Positions 14,007 to 24,352 of a stretch of 54,820 nucleotides of DNA are shown here, piece by piece. A program made the position numbers and the translations under genes. The first letter of the stretch is position 1; each line of letters begins with the position of its first letter. The stretch spans positions 1-54,820 of the forward strand of contig CAIWAO010000081.1 in assembly GCA_903910745.1 (NCBI GenBank), given 5' to 3'. The stretch comes from an uncultured Burkholderiales bacterium (GTDB taxonomy: Bacteria; Pseudomonadota; Gammaproteobacteria; Burkholderiales; Burkholderiaceae_C). The notes below the pieces were generated by a model, which had not been told where the DNA came from, searched no databases, and saw nothing but the letters and a program-made list of their open reading frames with translations.

Positions 14007-14546
14007 ATGCCAATCAAAGAGATTTTAAAAATGGGTGACCCTCGTTTACTTAGGGTTGCGAAAAAAGTTGAAGAGTTTGCGACTCCCAAGCTTGCATCCT
14101 TGTTGGTGGATATGACGGAGACGATGCGACGCGCTCAAGGTGTAGGACTTGCGGCGCCGCAAATTGGAGAAAATCTTCAAGTGGTTATGTTTGGTACTGG
14201 TGAGCCCAATCCAAGGTATCCGGATGAGGAGCCTGTTGCAAAGACGGTTCTCATTAATCCAGTTATTACACCCATCACAGAGGAAATGGAGGAGGGCTGG
14301 GAGGGCTGTTTGTCAGTCCCCGGGCTTAGAGGGCGTGTGCCCCGTTGGAAGTCTATTCGTTATAGTGGTGTGAATGAGTACGGTGAGCCCTTTGAGCGAG
14401 TTGCTCGCGGATTTCACGCACGCATGGTGCAACATGAATGTGATCATTTATGGGGAATCCTATACCCCATGAGGATAAAAGACTTTAGTCAGTTTGGATT
14501 TACAGAAGTGCTATTTCCCGGTCTTTCTGACTCTGAGGATGATTAG
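14007..14546 (+). CDS. def: Peptide deformylase
   Basis: A metalloprotease that removes the formyl group from nascent proteins. All three family motifs are present: [17 protein letters not shown] with the metal cysteine, and QHECDHLWG with the two metal histidines and catalytic glutamate. The ATG at 14007 (179 residues) has AGGGGA 6 bases upstream; a TTG at 14001 is also in frame but lies right at that site. It follows ligA after 14 bases and is probably the last gene of the smc-zipA-ligA run. It converges on the Bug-type gene that ends at 14597; no clear terminator hairpin is visible in the 50 bases between. Confidence 0.96.
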   Translation: MPIKEILKMGDPRLLRVAKKVEEFATPKLASLLVDMTETMRRAQGVGLAAPQIGENLQVVMFGTGEPNPRYPDEEPVAKTVLINPVITPITEEMEEGWEGCLSVPGLRGRVPRWKSIRYSGVNEYGEPFERVARGFHARMVQHECDHLWGILYPMRIKDFSQFGFTEVLFPGLSDSEDD

Positions 14547-14596
14547 AACCGATTCCTTAAAGCTCGATTGGCACGATTGGCAAGACTGAACTACAT

Positions 14597-15658
14597 CTAT
14601 TCTGATTTGATGTCTAAACTTTTGATCATCTTTTGATACTTTGCGATCTCACTCATAGTAAATGTTTTAAAAGCAATGGGAGTGGTGGGTCCCTCAGTTT
14701 GTATTCCCTGCGCTTCAAACGTCTTTTTAATGCCTGGGTCAAGCAAGGTTTGTTTTACAGCCTTGTCAATTTGAGTGACTATTAAAGGGTTCATGTCCTT
14801 AGGACCCATGATGCCGTACCAGTTTGTAATTTCAAAATTAGTTATCCCAACTTCTACAAAAGTAGGCACATTTGGCAAAGAGGGTAACCTCTTGGGCGTT
14901 GATACAGCTAAAGCCCTTAGGCTGCCCTTTTTTATTTGTTCCAAAACAGGCGGTAGAGTATCAAAATTCATTGTGATTTGATTAGAAAGCAAATCGATGA
15001 TCGCTTGACCACTCCCTTTGTAAGGCACATGATTGAGTGAAGTGCCAGTCATTTGAGCAAACAATGCTCCCATTAAGTGTTGGGTGCTTCCGATACCCGA
15101 TGAGCCGTAACTTAGCTCTCCAGGTTTTGATTTTGCAAGAGCAATTAATTCTGCAACTGAAGTGACGGGGGATGATGCGTTGACGACTAATATATTGGGT
15201 GAATAGCCAAGATAAGTAATTGCAGTGAAATCGGTTGCTGGGTTATAGGGCACTTTGGATAGAACGAATGGTGAAATAGCATTGGAGTTGCAGTGCCCCA
15301 TCAAAAGTGTGTACCCATCTGGACTTGATTTGGAGACGTAGTCAGCAGCGATCGTGCCTGCAGCACCGGTCTTATTTTCTACAATTACACTTTGACCAAG
15401 TATTTCACTAAGTTTAGGACTGATAGTTCTCGCCACAACATCTGTCCCACCACCAGGGGAAAATCCAACTACGTAATGAATGGGCTTGGTTGGATAGCTC
15501 GGTAAATTATTAGGAGCTGAACTAGTTTGGGCTGTGCAATTAAGATGAAACCAAGAGAAGGGCAAAATAAGTATTGCCACCATATTTTTATACGACAGCA
15601 ATAGTCTTAAGGGTTTTAAATTCAATCCTACAAATCTTAATTGATGTAAGGAATACAT
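14597..15658 (-). CDS. Bug/TctC-family periplasmic substrate-binding protein
   Basis: Belongs to the Bug (Bordetella uptake gene)/TctC family of periplasmic receptors for tripartite tricarboxylate transporters. Family motifs are YPTKPIHYVVGFSPGGGTD near the mature N-terminus, VENKTGAAGTIAAD, and HVPYKGSGQAIIDLLSNQI. The N-terminus has basic residues followed by a hydrophobic segment ending in NCTAQ, consistent with export. An ATG at 15583 is an alternative start but would remove the positively charged part of the signal peptide, so I keep the longer form (353 residues). No TctA or TctB membrane partner is nearby, which is normal for the many orphan Bug genes of Burkholderiales. The ligand cannot be predicted. 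Confidence 0.9.
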   Translation of the reverse strand: MYSLHQLRFVGLNLKPLRLLLSYKNMVAILILPFSWFHLNCTAQTSSAPNNLPSYPTKPIHYVVGFSPGGGTDVVARTISPKLSEILGQSVIVENKTGAAGTIAADYVSKSSPDGYTLLMGHCNSNAISPFVLSKVPYNPATDFTAITYLGYSPNILVVNASSPVTSVAELIALAKSKPGELSYGSSGIGSTQHLMGALFAQMTGTSLNHVPYKGSGQAIIDLLSNQITMNFDTLPPVLEQIKKGSLRALAVSTPKRLPSLPNVPTFVEVGITNFEITNWYGIMGPKDMNPLIVTQIDKAVKQTLLDPGIKKTFEAQGIQTEGPTTPIAFKTFTMSEIAKYQKMIKSLDIKSE

Positions 15659-15775
15659 TTTTAAAGTCCATATGAGAAGTATGAACTTTATTTTATGGAT
15701 TTAAATTAAAACCAGTAAATCGTTAACCCTAAAAAAATGAAAATTTTCCAGATCTCTCAGTACTTTGAAGATTAT

Positions 15776-16108
15776 TTATCTGACTCTTCCGTAGCACTCA
15801 GCAACTCTTTGGCCGTTTAGCCAAGAACTAGTGGTTGCTCTAGGGCCGTGATCTAAGCTCGGGTGCAATGCTTTAGGTGTACAGTTTTCAGCATTGGCAA
15901 CGTAGGTTAACTCGTTGACATCAGCTTTTGTGTTGTTGATTGACTTTAAGTCTGATGACGCAGAAGAACTAGTAGGAGCGTTCGGCCTAGGTGCTGGAGT
16001 TGTAGTTTGTGCCCCGACAACGTTAATGAATGAGAGCATAGTAATAAGTGTCAATGAAGTGATCACTGGATTAACAAGGTTTGAACCGAATCGAGTATTT
16101 TTAGTCAT
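15776..16108 (-). CDS. Small secreted protein of unknown function
   Basis: A 110-residue product with a Sec-type signal peptide: basic start (MTKNTRFG), hydrophobic core and a likely cleavage after VGA, before QTTTPAP. The mature part begins with a Pro/Thr/Ser-rich low-complexity stretch (about residues 35-55). It ends in a short conserved-looking region with two cysteines (ENCTPKAL and AECYGRVR) that could form a disulfide. I do not recognise a family. It stands alone between the Bug gene and glnD on the same strand. The ATG at 16108 lacks a good Shine-Dalgarno site and is preceded by a 12-bp tandem repeat (16113-16160). The signal peptide and mature region read sensibly only on this strand; the open frame opposite is a shadow. 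Confidence 0.65.
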   Translation of the reverse strand: MTKNTRFGSNLVNPVITSLTLITMLSFINVVGAQTTTPAPRPNAPTSSSASSDLKSINNTKADVNELTYVANAENCTPKALHPSLDHGPRATTSSWLNGQRVAECYGRVR

Positions 16109-16112
16109 TGTA

Positions 16113-16160
16113 TTAATTGGATTGTTAATTGGATTGAAAATTGGAACGTTAATGGGATTG
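16113..16160. repeat. Four 12-bp tandem repeats in the leader of the small secreted protein
   Basis: Four consecutive 12-base units on the plus strand. TTAATTGGATTG at 16113-16124 and 16125-16136 are identical, a degenerate copy (AAAATTGGAACG) is at 16137-16148, and TTAATGGGATTG with one mismatch is at 16149-16160. They lie directly upstream of the minus-strand ATG at 16108, so they would be transcribed as its 5' leader. The unit length is a multiple of three, but the minus-strand reading contains TAA in frame with the ATG, so it is not a coding extension. Confidence 0.8.
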
Positions 16161-16316
16161 TTAAAACTTACTAAGGTTATTTTTGTTGTTGAAGCTCTTG
16201 GAATATTACAATTCCCAACGCATTAGAAAGACTCAAATCAAAGTTTTTGTTTCTTTCAAAATGCGACGAATCCTATATTAGCCAGGTCGTTGAAATTTTA
16301 TCAAACTTGGTTTCTT

Positions 16317-18959
16317 TCATGTCGAGGCGGCCTCTAGGAGTTCAGTTTCAATCTCGAGTTGTGACCTATTTTGTTGAAGCTCTGGGCCGTCGATCAAGAA
16401 AATATCTTCAACTCTCTCACCAAGGGTGGTAATTTTCGCTAATTTTAGATTAATCTGATGCTTAGCTAAGATTCGTGCAATGTTGAAAAGCAAGCCTGCC
16501 TTATCGCTGGCAGAAACACTAAGTACCCAGTGCTGCGCTCGTTCGTCGGGTAGCAAAGATACCCTGGGCGTAACAGGAAAATGTTTGACTCTTCTTGAAA
16601 CGCGTCCCTTGTTTGGCGCAGGCAGTGGAGATTTGATCTCAATAGTTTGAGTCAAACCAATCTCCACGCTAGATACCAATTCTTTGTAGTGTGTAACCGA
16701 GTCTGAGGTAACAACCTGAAAAGTATCCAGGGCATACCCGTTCTTGGCTGTATGAATTTTGGCGTCCAAAATACTAAACTGTGACTGATCAAAAAAACCA
16801 CAAATTCGGGCAAATAAATCTTCTTGATCTGGTGTGTAAACCATGACCTGGATACCCTCACCCAAAGGCGACAACCTAGCTCGAACGGTTACTCCAATAG
16901 TGGTGTTTTTTAACTTCGCCCCCATTTTTGCTCTGGTAATTTGCCTGGTGTGCCAAGCAATTTCACCAGCCTCGTGTCGCATAAAGTAGCTGATATCAAG
17001 AGTGTCCCAAATCTCTTTGTGAGACTCGGGGGGAAGCCCGTAAAGAGAAAGCATATTGAGGGCTTCACGTTTAGTAGATTCAACTACTGCATCTGGGTCC
17101 GGTGCGCTACCCCCCAATGCTCGAACCGTTGTTTTGTAAAGATCCTCCAACAATTTGCCTTTCCAAGCGTTCCAAACTTTAGGACTGGTACCTCTAATAT
17201 CAGCGACAGTCAAAAGATAAAGGGCCGTCAGGTTGCGTTCACTGCCAACTTTTTTAGCAAATTCTTGAATGGTATCTTGATCGCTTAGATCTGATTTTTG
17301 AGCAATTCTGCTCATGGTTAGATGCTCATTGACCAAAAACACGATAAGCTTTGTGTCTTCCTTGGATATTGAATGGGTTTTACAAAACTTAATGGCTTCA
17401 ATTGCACCAAGCTCTGAATGATCCCCGCCACGTCCCTTTGCGATGTCATGGAACAAGGCAGCTATATATAAAACCCAAGGCTTATCCCAACCTGCAGCAA
17501 GTTGGGAGCATAAAGGATATTCGTGTGCATGTTCAGGGATGAAGAAGCGACGGACATTTCTCAGCACCATCAATATGTGTTGATCAACGGTATATACGTG
17601 GAACAAATCATGCTGCATTTGCCCAACGATTCTTCTAAAAGTCCAAAGATATCGACCCAAGACCGAGTTTTCGTTCATTAACCTAATTGCATGTGTAATC
17701 CCCTTCGGTTCACCTAGTATTTGCATAAAGGTGGTTCTGTTAACGGGGTCAGACCTGAAATGGGAGTCCATCAAACTTCTAGCATTAAAAAGCGCACGAA
17801 GTGTTTTTACGGACAGTCCTTTAATTCCGGGTGTGGTTTGATAAACTAAAAAAGTTCTCAATATTTGGTGGGAATCCTTGATATAAATATCATCATCTTT
17901 CACCTCCAACATGCCGGCTTTGTCGGAGAAGTGTTGATCTATAGAAATGGGTTCAAAAGAATTTTGTGACTTTAATAATTTCTCTTCTATGTTGAGTAAC
18001 AAAATTTTGTTGAGTTGGCAGACAGCTTTTGCGGCCCAGTAGTACCGCTTCATCAAATCTTCACTTGCAGACCTAGCTATAGTTCCAACCTCCAATGGGT
18101 TATTTGAGGCGCTCTTTTGATTTGTGCCGTAATTTAAATCCATTGCAACTTTTGATTGCAAGTCAAAAACCAACCTATCCTCGCGCCTGTTTGCGACCAG
18201 GTGTAGTCGAAATCTTATCTTTGAGAGAAGCGCTTCGTTTCGCTTGATCTGTCTTGCCTCAAGGGGGGTTGCAATTCCTGCTCGCGCAAGTTCTTGCCAA
18301 CTTTTTCCAAATCCGCAAGCGTTGGCAAGCCACATAATGATTTGTAGGTCTCTTAGTCCGCCGGGAGACTCTTTGCAGTTGGGCTCAAGTGAGTAGGGCG
18401 TATTTTGATATTTGTTATGCCTTTGTTGCATCTCAAATATTTTGTTGTTATAAAAAGTCTTTGGCTCAAGATTAGACCTAAATTCAGAGATGAACTTTTT
18501 GTATAACTTTCTGTCTCCTGTTAAAAACCTGGACTCAAGTAAGGATGTTTGTATGGTCACATCACGAATTGACTCATCAATACATTCGTTAAGGTTTCGA
18601 ACACTTGAGCCAATTTCTAAACCCGTGTCCCAGCACGATCCAATAAAGTGTTCAAGTTTTTCTTTTAATTGCGTATCGATCTGTAAGTCGCAATCGTTAG
18701 GGAGTAGCACGAGTACGTCTACATCTGAGTAAGGAAACAATTCGGCTCGCCCGTAGCCACCCACTGCGATGAGGGTCAATGGATTTGATAATTTAGAGTT
18801 TTCCCAAAGCTCGACTAGTGTTTGATCTGTTAAGTGACAAAGTAGTTTTAGATTTTGACTTATTTGTCGGGGCGTTTGGTCCTCAATAGAGCTTGCCCAA
18901 GACCTTAGAAGCTCAGCTTTTATTTGCTTAAAGGTCGATTTGTTAGGTACATTTTCCAT
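16317..18959 (-). CDS. glnD: Bifunctional uridylyltransferase/uridylyl-removing enzyme GlnD
   Basis: The nitrogen sensor that uridylylates and deuridylylates PII proteins according to glutamine level. 880 residues in the canonical order: nucleotidyltransferase domain with GGYGRAELFPYSDVDVLVL (about 67-85), GlnD-specific linker with ESPGGLRDLQ, HD-type hydrolase domain with LFHDIAKGRGGDHSELG (about 500), and two C-terminal ACT domains (about 690-770 and 805-875) for glutamine binding. All key motifs are intact, so both activities are expected. The start is an ATG 12 bases downstream of the map stop, which indicates a map-glnD operon. No PII gene is in the window. Confidence 0.97.
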   Translation of the reverse strand: MENVPNKSTFKQIKAELLRSWASSIEDQTPRQISQNLKLLCHLTDQTLVELWENSKLSNPLTLIAVGGYGRAELFPYSDVDVLVLLPNDCDLQIDTQLKEKLEHFIGSCWDTGLEIGSSVRNLNECIDESIRDVTIQTSLLESRFLTGDRKLYKKFISEFRSNLEPKTFYNNKIFEMQQRHNKYQNTPYSLEPNCKESPGGLRDLQIIMWLANACGFGKSWQELARAGIATPLEARQIKRNEALLSKIRFRLHLVANRREDRLVFDLQSKVAMDLNYGTNQKSASNNPLEVGTIARSASEDLMKRYYWAAKAVCQLNKILLLNIEEKLLKSQNSFEPISIDQHFSDKAGMLEVKDDDIYIKDSHQILRTFLVYQTTPGIKGLSVKTLRALFNARSLMDSHFRSDPVNRTTFMQILGEPKGITHAIRLMNENSVLGRYLWTFRRIVGQMQHDLFHVYTVDQHILMVLRNVRRFFIPEHAHEYPLCSQLAAGWDKPWVLYIAALFHDIAKGRGGDHSELGAIEAIKFCKTHSISKEDTKLIVFLVNEHLTMSRIAQKSDLSDQDTIQEFAKKVGSERNLTALYLLTVADIRGTSPKVWNAWKGKLLEDLYKTTVRALGGSAPDPDAVVESTKREALNMLSLYGLPPESHKEIWDTLDISYFMRHEAGEIAWHTRQITRAKMGAKLKNTTIGVTVRARLSPLGEGIQVMVYTPDQEDLFARICGFFDQSQFSILDAKIHTAKNGYALDTFQVVTSDSVTHYKELVSSVEIGLTQTIEIKSPLPAPNKGRVSRRVKHFPVTPRVSLLPDERAQHWVLSVSASDKAGLLFNIARILAKHQINLKLAKITTLGERVEDIFLIDGPELQQNRSQLEIETELLEAAST

Positions 18960-18971
18960 GCAGGACGCCTG

Positions 18972-19784
18972 CTAGCAGACCGTGGTTGTAACGAAGTTGG
19001 GCAATGCGGGGCTCCCTGCTGAGAGGGTAAGTACTTCAAAGCCTGTTTCAGTGACCAAAATGGTGTGTTCCCACTGCGCAGATAAAGAGTGGTCTCTGGT
19101 CACTATGGTCCAGCCGTCACCTAACTCTTTGATCTCTCTTTTTCCAGCATTAATCATGGGCTCAATTGTGAAAGTCATTCCAGGTACTAGTTCCTCTAAC
19201 GTTCCGGGTTTGCCGTAATGAAGCACCTGAGGCTCCTCGTGAAACACTTTGCCAATACCGTGACCACAGAACTCTCTAACAATGGAGCATCCCAAATTCT
19301 CAGCGTACTTTTGTATGGCGTGTCCTATATCTCCTAATCTAGCACCAGGCTTGACTTGCATAATCCCCAGCCACATTGCATCATATGTGATTTGACAAAG
19401 GCGCTTGGCGGCAATCGAGGACTCACCGACCAAAAACATACGGCTTGTGTCGCCGTGCCAGCCGTCTTTGATGACCGTGATATCAATATTGACAATATCA
19501 GCTTTTTTGAGGGGTTTATCGTTTGGTATACCGTGGCAAACCTGATGATTTACAGATGTGCAGATCGATTTGGGATAAGGCTTGTATCCCAGTGGTGTGT
19601 AGTCTAGGGGGGCGGGAATAGCGTTTTGCACTTGCGTGATGTAATCATGGGCTAATTTATCAAGCTCATTTGTAGTAACACCTGCTTTTACATGGGGGGT
19701 GAGAAAATCTAGCACCTCTGAGGCCAGTTTGCCAGCCACTCGCATACCCGCTGCGTCATCGTCGTTTTTAATAGAAATGGTCAT
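18972..19784 (-). CDS. map: Methionine aminopeptidase, type I
   Basis: Removes the initiator methionine after deformylation. A 270-residue pita-bread fold enzyme with all metal ligands in place: the Asp residues of VNIDITVIKDGWHGDTSRMF, His in FCGHGIG, Glu in FTIEPMIN and Glu in QWEHTILVT. CTSVNHQVCHGIP carries the substrate-contacting His. It starts at an ATG and is the first gene of map-glnD. It is divergent from purL; the 284 bases between the two genes hold an A+T-rich leader in which I see no convincing -35/-10 pair and no RNA element. Confidence 0.96.
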   Translation of the reverse strand: MTISIKNDDDAAGMRVAGKLASEVLDFLTPHVKAGVTTNELDKLAHDYITQVQNAIPAPLDYTPLGYKPYPKSICTSVNHQVCHGIPNDKPLKKADIVNIDITVIKDGWHGDTSRMFLVGESSIAAKRLCQITYDAMWLGIMQVKPGARLGDIGHAIQKYAENLGCSIVREFCGHGIGKVFHEEPQVLHYGKPGTLEELVPGMTFTIEPMINAGKREIKELGDGWTIVTRDHSLSAQWEHTILVTETGFEVLTLSAGSPALPNFVTTTVC

Positions 19785-20068
19785 AAACTACATTATCTCA
19801 GGAAACTTAGGCACTTCACCCGTTAAAATATCACAAAAATTCGTGCCTTTTCCTTTTAGGAGTGCATGGCCAGAAAATCAATCTAACATTCCTTTTGAAA
19901 ACAATTGTTTGGGTTTGTACTCACCCTTGAAATTCCAGAACTAAATTCAATTTCATATTCCTATTTATAACTCGGAATAACCCGAATATGTTCATTGAAA
20001 TTTAGGTGAGACATCCATGCAGTTTTTTCAATTAATTCATCTCATTCGTCTATAAAAGAATTTTGCTC

Positions 20069-23000
20069 GTGACTCCAATATTCATTCAATTCCGAGGTGG
20101 TACAGCACTTAGTTCTTTCAAAAAAGCACAAGTTCTTGATCGACTCAAGTCAATTGAGCCGTCCATCTCAGATCTAAATGCTCATTATGTTCACTGGGTA
20201 AGTTCACAAGAAGAACTTGATGACAGGGAACTTTCACGTGTCGAATCTTTGCTACAACCTGCAGGATCTCATGATACCTCCCACACCGGTGTGGGTAAAC
20301 GTGGGAAGCCTCTCAACTCAGAGGCATCCGTTTTGCCCTGGGTTAATTCAATTTGGGTCAGTCCTCGCCTAGGAACTTTGTCCCCTTGGTCCTCCAAGGC
20401 CACTGATATTGCTCATAACTGCGGTTTCCTAGTGTCCCGCATCGAGAGAGTGATCCATTATCAGTTTACTTCCTCTAACAAAAGTAAATTAAACACTGAT
20501 CAATTGCTGGAACTCGCGCTCGCTGTTCACGACAGAATGACAGAGTCGGTTCACCTAAGCGAAGAGACGATCCAAAAATTGTTCGACACCGTTAACGCCC
20601 CCCCCATGCAAACTGTTAACGTTTTGGGGGAGGGTCGCTCTGCATTGGTTCTTGCTAATACAGCCCAGGGCCTTGCCCTTGCAGAGGATGAAATTGACTA
20701 CTTAGTCGAGGCCTTCACTCAACTCAAGAGAAACCCAACCGACGTTGAGCTCCTAATGTTTGCTCAAGCTAACTCTGAGCACTGTCGTCATAAGATCTTC
20801 AATGCATCTTTCACCATCGATGGTGTACCCCAAGCTAAATCCATGTTCTCGATGATACGAAATACTCATCAGTTGAACCCAGCGCACACCGTCATCGCAT
20901 ACTCTGATAACGCTGCAGTAATGCAGGGGCAGGTCATTCAACGTTTTGAGGCTAAGACCGAGAGCACTAAAAGTGCTGGCAAACAATACAGATCTTACGG
21001 CTCATTTGAATCTTTGAACCATATCTTGATGAAAGTTGAGACACACAACCATCCTACCGCTATTTCGCCCTACGCGGGTGCAGCAACGGGGTCTGGAGGG
21101 GAGATAAGGGATGAGGGTGCAACTGGTCGTGGAGCCAAGCCCAAAGCTGGTTTGTGCGGTTTTACGGTATCAACCCTTTGGCAGTCTCCCAGTGAAAATT
21201 TAGATTTATCAAATGTCCGTCCCGATCACATGGCTAGTCCATTACAAATCATGACTGAGGGGCCCTTAGGTGCCGCGGCCTTCAATAACGAATTTGGAAG
21301 ACCCAACCTAGGAGGGTATTTCAGGGAATTTGAGTTAACTTATAACGGCGTACGTTGGGGTTACCACAAACCGATCATGATTGCAGGAGGTATTGGTCAG
21401 ATCGATTCAGGTTTGACTCAAAAAATTAAATTTAAACCAGGATCCCTTCTGGTTCAATTGGGCGGCGGCGGGATGCGAATTGGGATCGGTGGGGGTGCAG
21501 CAAGTTCAATGGCAAGTGGTACCAATGCGGTTGATCTTGATTTCAATTCAGTACAACGAGACAATCCAGAAATAGAGCGCAGGGCGCAAGAGGTGATCAA
21601 CCACTGTGTGGCACTTGGAGAAAAAAATCCAATTTTGGCAATTCATGACGTTGGGGCTGGTGGCTTATCCAATGCATTCCCAGAGTTGGTGAACGACGCG
21701 GATAGAGGGGCGAAATTTTACTTAAAGGAAGTGCCCGTTGAGGAGTCTGGTATGGCGCCCAAGGAAATTTGGTGTAACGAATCTCAAGAGCGGTACGTTT
21801 TGGCAATTGATCCTGATTCAAGGGATTTGTTCGAGTCCTTTTGTTTGATTGAGAGATGTCCATTTGCGGTTGTGGGAATCGCAACGCAGCAAACTGAATT
21901 GGTTGTAAAGGACTCTAAGCTTGAGAGTTCAATGCAAGCAAATGAAAATCTAGGTAGCGCAGATTCACCTATACAACACCCCGTTAATATGCCCATGAGT
22001 GTTTTGCTTGGTAAGACTCCTAAGCTACACAAGGACGTTAAAAGCAAACTTCATAACGCAAAGCCGCTTGATCTCTTTGTTTCTCTTGCTGATTCAGTTA
22101 TCAAGGTTCTTAGTCATCCAACAGTTGCTTCAAAGCGATTTTTGATAACGATTGGCGACAGAACGGTGGGGGGGGTGTCTCACAGAGATCAGATGGTTGG
22201 GCCCTGGCAAGTTCCGGTTGCAGATTGTGCAGTGACTTTAGCTGATTTTAGGGGGCTTGGGGGCGAAGCCATGAGCATGGGGGAGCGATCCCCTATCGCG
22301 GTTTTAAATGCACCGGCCTCAGGCAGAATGGCAGTTGCTGAAGCCATTACTAATCTTTTAAGTGCACCGATAGAGCTTGACCGTGTGAAACTTTCAGCTA
22401 ATTGGATGGCCGCCTGCGGAGAAGAGGGCGAGGATGCAGCACTTTATGAAACTGTTAAGGCCGTTGGTATGGAGTTATGCCCATCCCTTGGCATTTCTAT
22501 ACCCGTTGGAAAAGACAGCTTATCTATGCGTACCCAGTGGAAAGCTCGTGACGGAGCTGCCCATAAGGTTGTCTCCCCCGTGAGCTTGGTAATAAGTGCA
22601 TTTGCAACTCTTGATTCTGTCAGAGGTGTGTTGACACCGCAGTTGGATAAAGATTCAATTGATACAACTCTTATACTGATCGACTTGGGCGAGGCCAAGC
22701 AAAGAATGGGGGCAAGCGTTCTAGCGCAGTGCTTTAATCAGTTGGGTCAGGATGCCCAAGATGTTCCGGATTTAAACAATCCTGGCATGTTAAAAGCAAC
22801 TGTTGAAGCCGTAAATGAATTGCGCAGTCAAAATTTGATTTTGGCTTATCACGACCGAAGTGATGGTGGATTGATGGCCTGTGTTTGTGAAATGGCTTTC
22901 GCGGGACAGGTTGGGGTTGCTATTAATGTTGATTTATTGATAACAAAAAGTGACGGTATTAAAGACAGTAATGCGGAGTATGGAGACGCAAAAAATTGGG

Positions 23001-24238
23001 CCACTCAGATCAGCGCCAGACGAGATGAGCAGACAATAAAAGCCTTATTTAATGAGGAAATTGGAGTTGTTATCCAAGTCTTAACCGAGCATCGGGACGC
23101 AGTCTTGAAAACCCTCAGAGCTTACGGTTTATCTGCTCACAGTCACTGTATCGGCAAGACTAGACCGATCAATCCAAGCGCCCCAAGTTTAAATGCTGGT
23201 GTCGGGCAGGTAACTATTTGGCGAGACGCGAAGCAAATTTACGCTGCAGATTTAGACGACCTTTATCAGGTCTGGGACAGTGTAAGTTGGAAGATTTGTC
23301 AAAGCCGGGATAACCCAACTTGTGCAGATCTTGAGCATTCTCAAAAGTTTGATACACGTACCCCTGGCCTGCATGTTCACTTAACCCAAGAGTTTGAAGA
23401 GGTTGTAAACAAACAATTAACTGCAGATTCAATTTCTGCCGCTAACATCGTTTCAAACAACGCAAGACCCAGGGTCGCAATACTTCGAGAGCAAGGTGTT
23501 AACTCTCACGTAGAAATGGCATATGCCTTTGATTTAGCAGGATTTGAGAGTGTGGATGTCCACATGACTGATCTACAAACCTCCCGCATCAGTCTCAAGG
23601 ATTTTTCTGGTTTGGTTGCATGTGGTGGTTTTAGTTATGGGGATACATTAGGTGCGGGCATTGGTTGGGCAAGAAGTATTTTGTTTAACTCTCAGCTTTT
23701 TGATGAATTCAGTGCATTCTTTAATAGGCCGGATACCTTTGCCCTAGGGGTTTGCAACGGATGTCAAATGTTTGCAGAGCTTTCTCAAATTATCCCTGGA
23801 GCGCATCACTGGCCTCGTTTTACGACCAACCAAAGTGAGAGATTTGAGGCGCGTTTAAGCATGGTAGAAGTTACACAAAGTCCTAGTCTTTTCCTGCAAG
23901 GTATGCAAGGTATCAGACTTCCAATAGTAGTCTCTCATGGGGAAGGTTACGCAAATTTTCAAAATCAAGGCCGTCTTGATGAAGTTGATACATGTATGCG
24001 TTTTGTTGACTCTTATGGCGAGCCAACCCAGAGGTACCCTAGCAACCCAAATGGAAGCCCCAGCGGAATTACTGGAGTAACTACAAAGGACGGACGATTT
24101 ACGGCTTTAATGCCTCATCCAGAGCGAGTATTTCGCAATGCTCAAATGAGTTGGACAGACTTAAAGCTAACGGGCGGATTAAATGCTTTAAGTCCTTGGT
24201 TTCAAATCTGGAGAAATGCCAGATCTTGGATTAATTAA
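20069..24238 (+). CDS. purL: Phosphoribosylformylglycinamidine synthase
   Basis: The large single-chain form (about 1,389 residues) that converts FGAR and glutamine to FGAM in purine synthesis. N-terminal substrate-channelling domain, linker, two AIRS-like ATP-binding halves ([54 protein letters not shown]), then a class I glutamine amidotransferase domain with nucleophile GVCNGCQM near residue 1230 and the catalytic His/Glu in [10 protein letters not shown] near 1350. I favour the GTG at 20069: a purine-rich AAAAGAA lies about 8 bases before it, whereas the TTG at 20063 is only 2 bases from that sequence. It is monocistronic and followed by a strong hairpin. Confidence 0.97.
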   Translation: MTPIFIQFRGGTALSSFKKAQVLDRLKSIEPSISDLNAHYVHWVSSQEELDDRELSRVESLLQPAGSHDTSHTGVGKRGKPLNSEASVLPWVNSIWVSPRLGTLSPWSSKATDIAHNCGFLVSRIERVIHYQFTSSNKSKLNTDQLLELALAVHDRMTESVHLSEETIQKLFDTVNAPPMQTVNVLGEGRSALVLANTAQGLALAEDEIDYLVEAFTQLKRNPTDVELLMFAQANSEHCRHKIFNASFTIDGVPQAKSMFSMIRNTHQLNPAHTVIAYSDNAAVMQGQVIQRFEAKTESTKSAGKQYRSYGSFESLNHILMKVETHNHPTAISPYAGAATGSGGEIRDEGATGRGAKPKAGLCGFTVSTLWQSPSENLDLSNVRPDHMASPLQIMTEGPLGAAAFNNEFGRPNLGGYFREFELTYNGVRWGYHKPIMIAGGIGQIDSGLTQKIKFKPGSLLVQLGGGGMRIGIGGGAASSMASGTNAVDLDFNSVQRDNPEIERRAQEVINHCVALGEKNPILAIHDVGAGGLSNAFPELVNDADRGAKFYLKEVPVEESGMAPKEIWCNESQERYVLAIDPDSRDLFESFCLIERCPFAVVGIATQQTELVVKDSKLESSMQANENLGSADSPIQHPVNMPMSVLLGKTPKLHKDVKSKLHNAKPLDLFVSLADSVIKVLSHPTVASKRFLITIGDRTVGGVSHRDQMVGPWQVPVADCAVTLADFRGLGGEAMSMGERSPIAVLNAPASGRMAVAEAITNLLSAPIELDRVKLSANWMAACGEEGEDAALYETVKAVGMELCPSLGISIPVGKDSLSMRTQWKARDGAAHKVVSPVSLVISAFATLDSVRGVLTPQLDKDSIDTTLILIDLGEAKQRMGASVLAQCFNQLGQDAQDVPDLNNPGMLKATVEAVNELRSQNLILAYHDRSDGGLMACVCEMAFAGQVGVAINVDLLITKSDGIKDSNAEYGDAKNWATQISARRDEQTIKALFNEEIGVVIQVLTEHRDAVLKTLRAYGLSAHSHCIGKTRPINPSAPSLNAGVGQVTIWRDAKQIYAADLDDLYQVWDSVSWKICQSRDNPTCADLEHSQKFDTRTPGLHVHLTQEFEEVVNKQLTADSISAANIVSNNARPRVAILREQGVNSHVEMAYAFDLAGFESVDVHMTDLQTSRISLKDFSGLVACGGFSYGDTLGAGIGWARSILFNSQLFDEFSAFFNRPDTFALGVCNGCQMFAELSQIIPGAHHWPRFTTNQSERFEARLSMVEVTQSPSLFLQGMQGIRLPIVVSHGEGYANFQNQGRLDEVDTCMRFVDSYGEPTQRYPSNPNGSPSGITGVTTKDGRFTALMPHPERVFRNAQMSWTDLKLTGGLNALSPWFQIWRNARSWIN

Positions 24239-24254
24239 ATTTGTTGGTTGAATT

Positions 24255-24290
24255 AAAAAAGGTCCTACCCTCAATTCTGAGAGTAGGACC
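24255..24290 (-). terminator. Rho-independent terminator between convergent purL and parvulin genes
   Basis: GGTCCTAC at 24261-24268 pairs perfectly with GTAGGACC at 24283-24290, extended by CTC/GAG inside, with a short AATTCT-type loop. A run of six A on the plus strand (24255-24260) becomes a T run after the stem on the minus strand, so it best fits as the terminator of the minus-strand gene ending at 24353. The stem can also stop purL transcripts from the other side, although no T run follows on that strand. Confidence 0.8.
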
Positions 24291-24352
24291 TCGTTAAAAG
24301 TCTTCAATTTTTAACTAGATATTTTGTACTCAAGTCAATTCATCAAACTTGC

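Noticed and set aside
15915-16226. Plus-strand open frame of 103 codons opposite the small secreted protein
   Set aside because: Its Leu-Ile-Gly repeats come from the 12-bp tandem repeat; the minus strand gives a proper signal peptide with cleavage site and a better start.
19785-20068. Region between map and purL examined for a purine riboswitch or tRNA
   Set aside because: Only A+T-rich sequence without conserved cores, paired arms or a clear promoter could be seen.
24255-24290. Hairpin after purL considered as a riboswitch or attenuator
   Set aside because: It lies between two convergent gene ends and is a simple stem with a T run on one strand, which fits a terminator.
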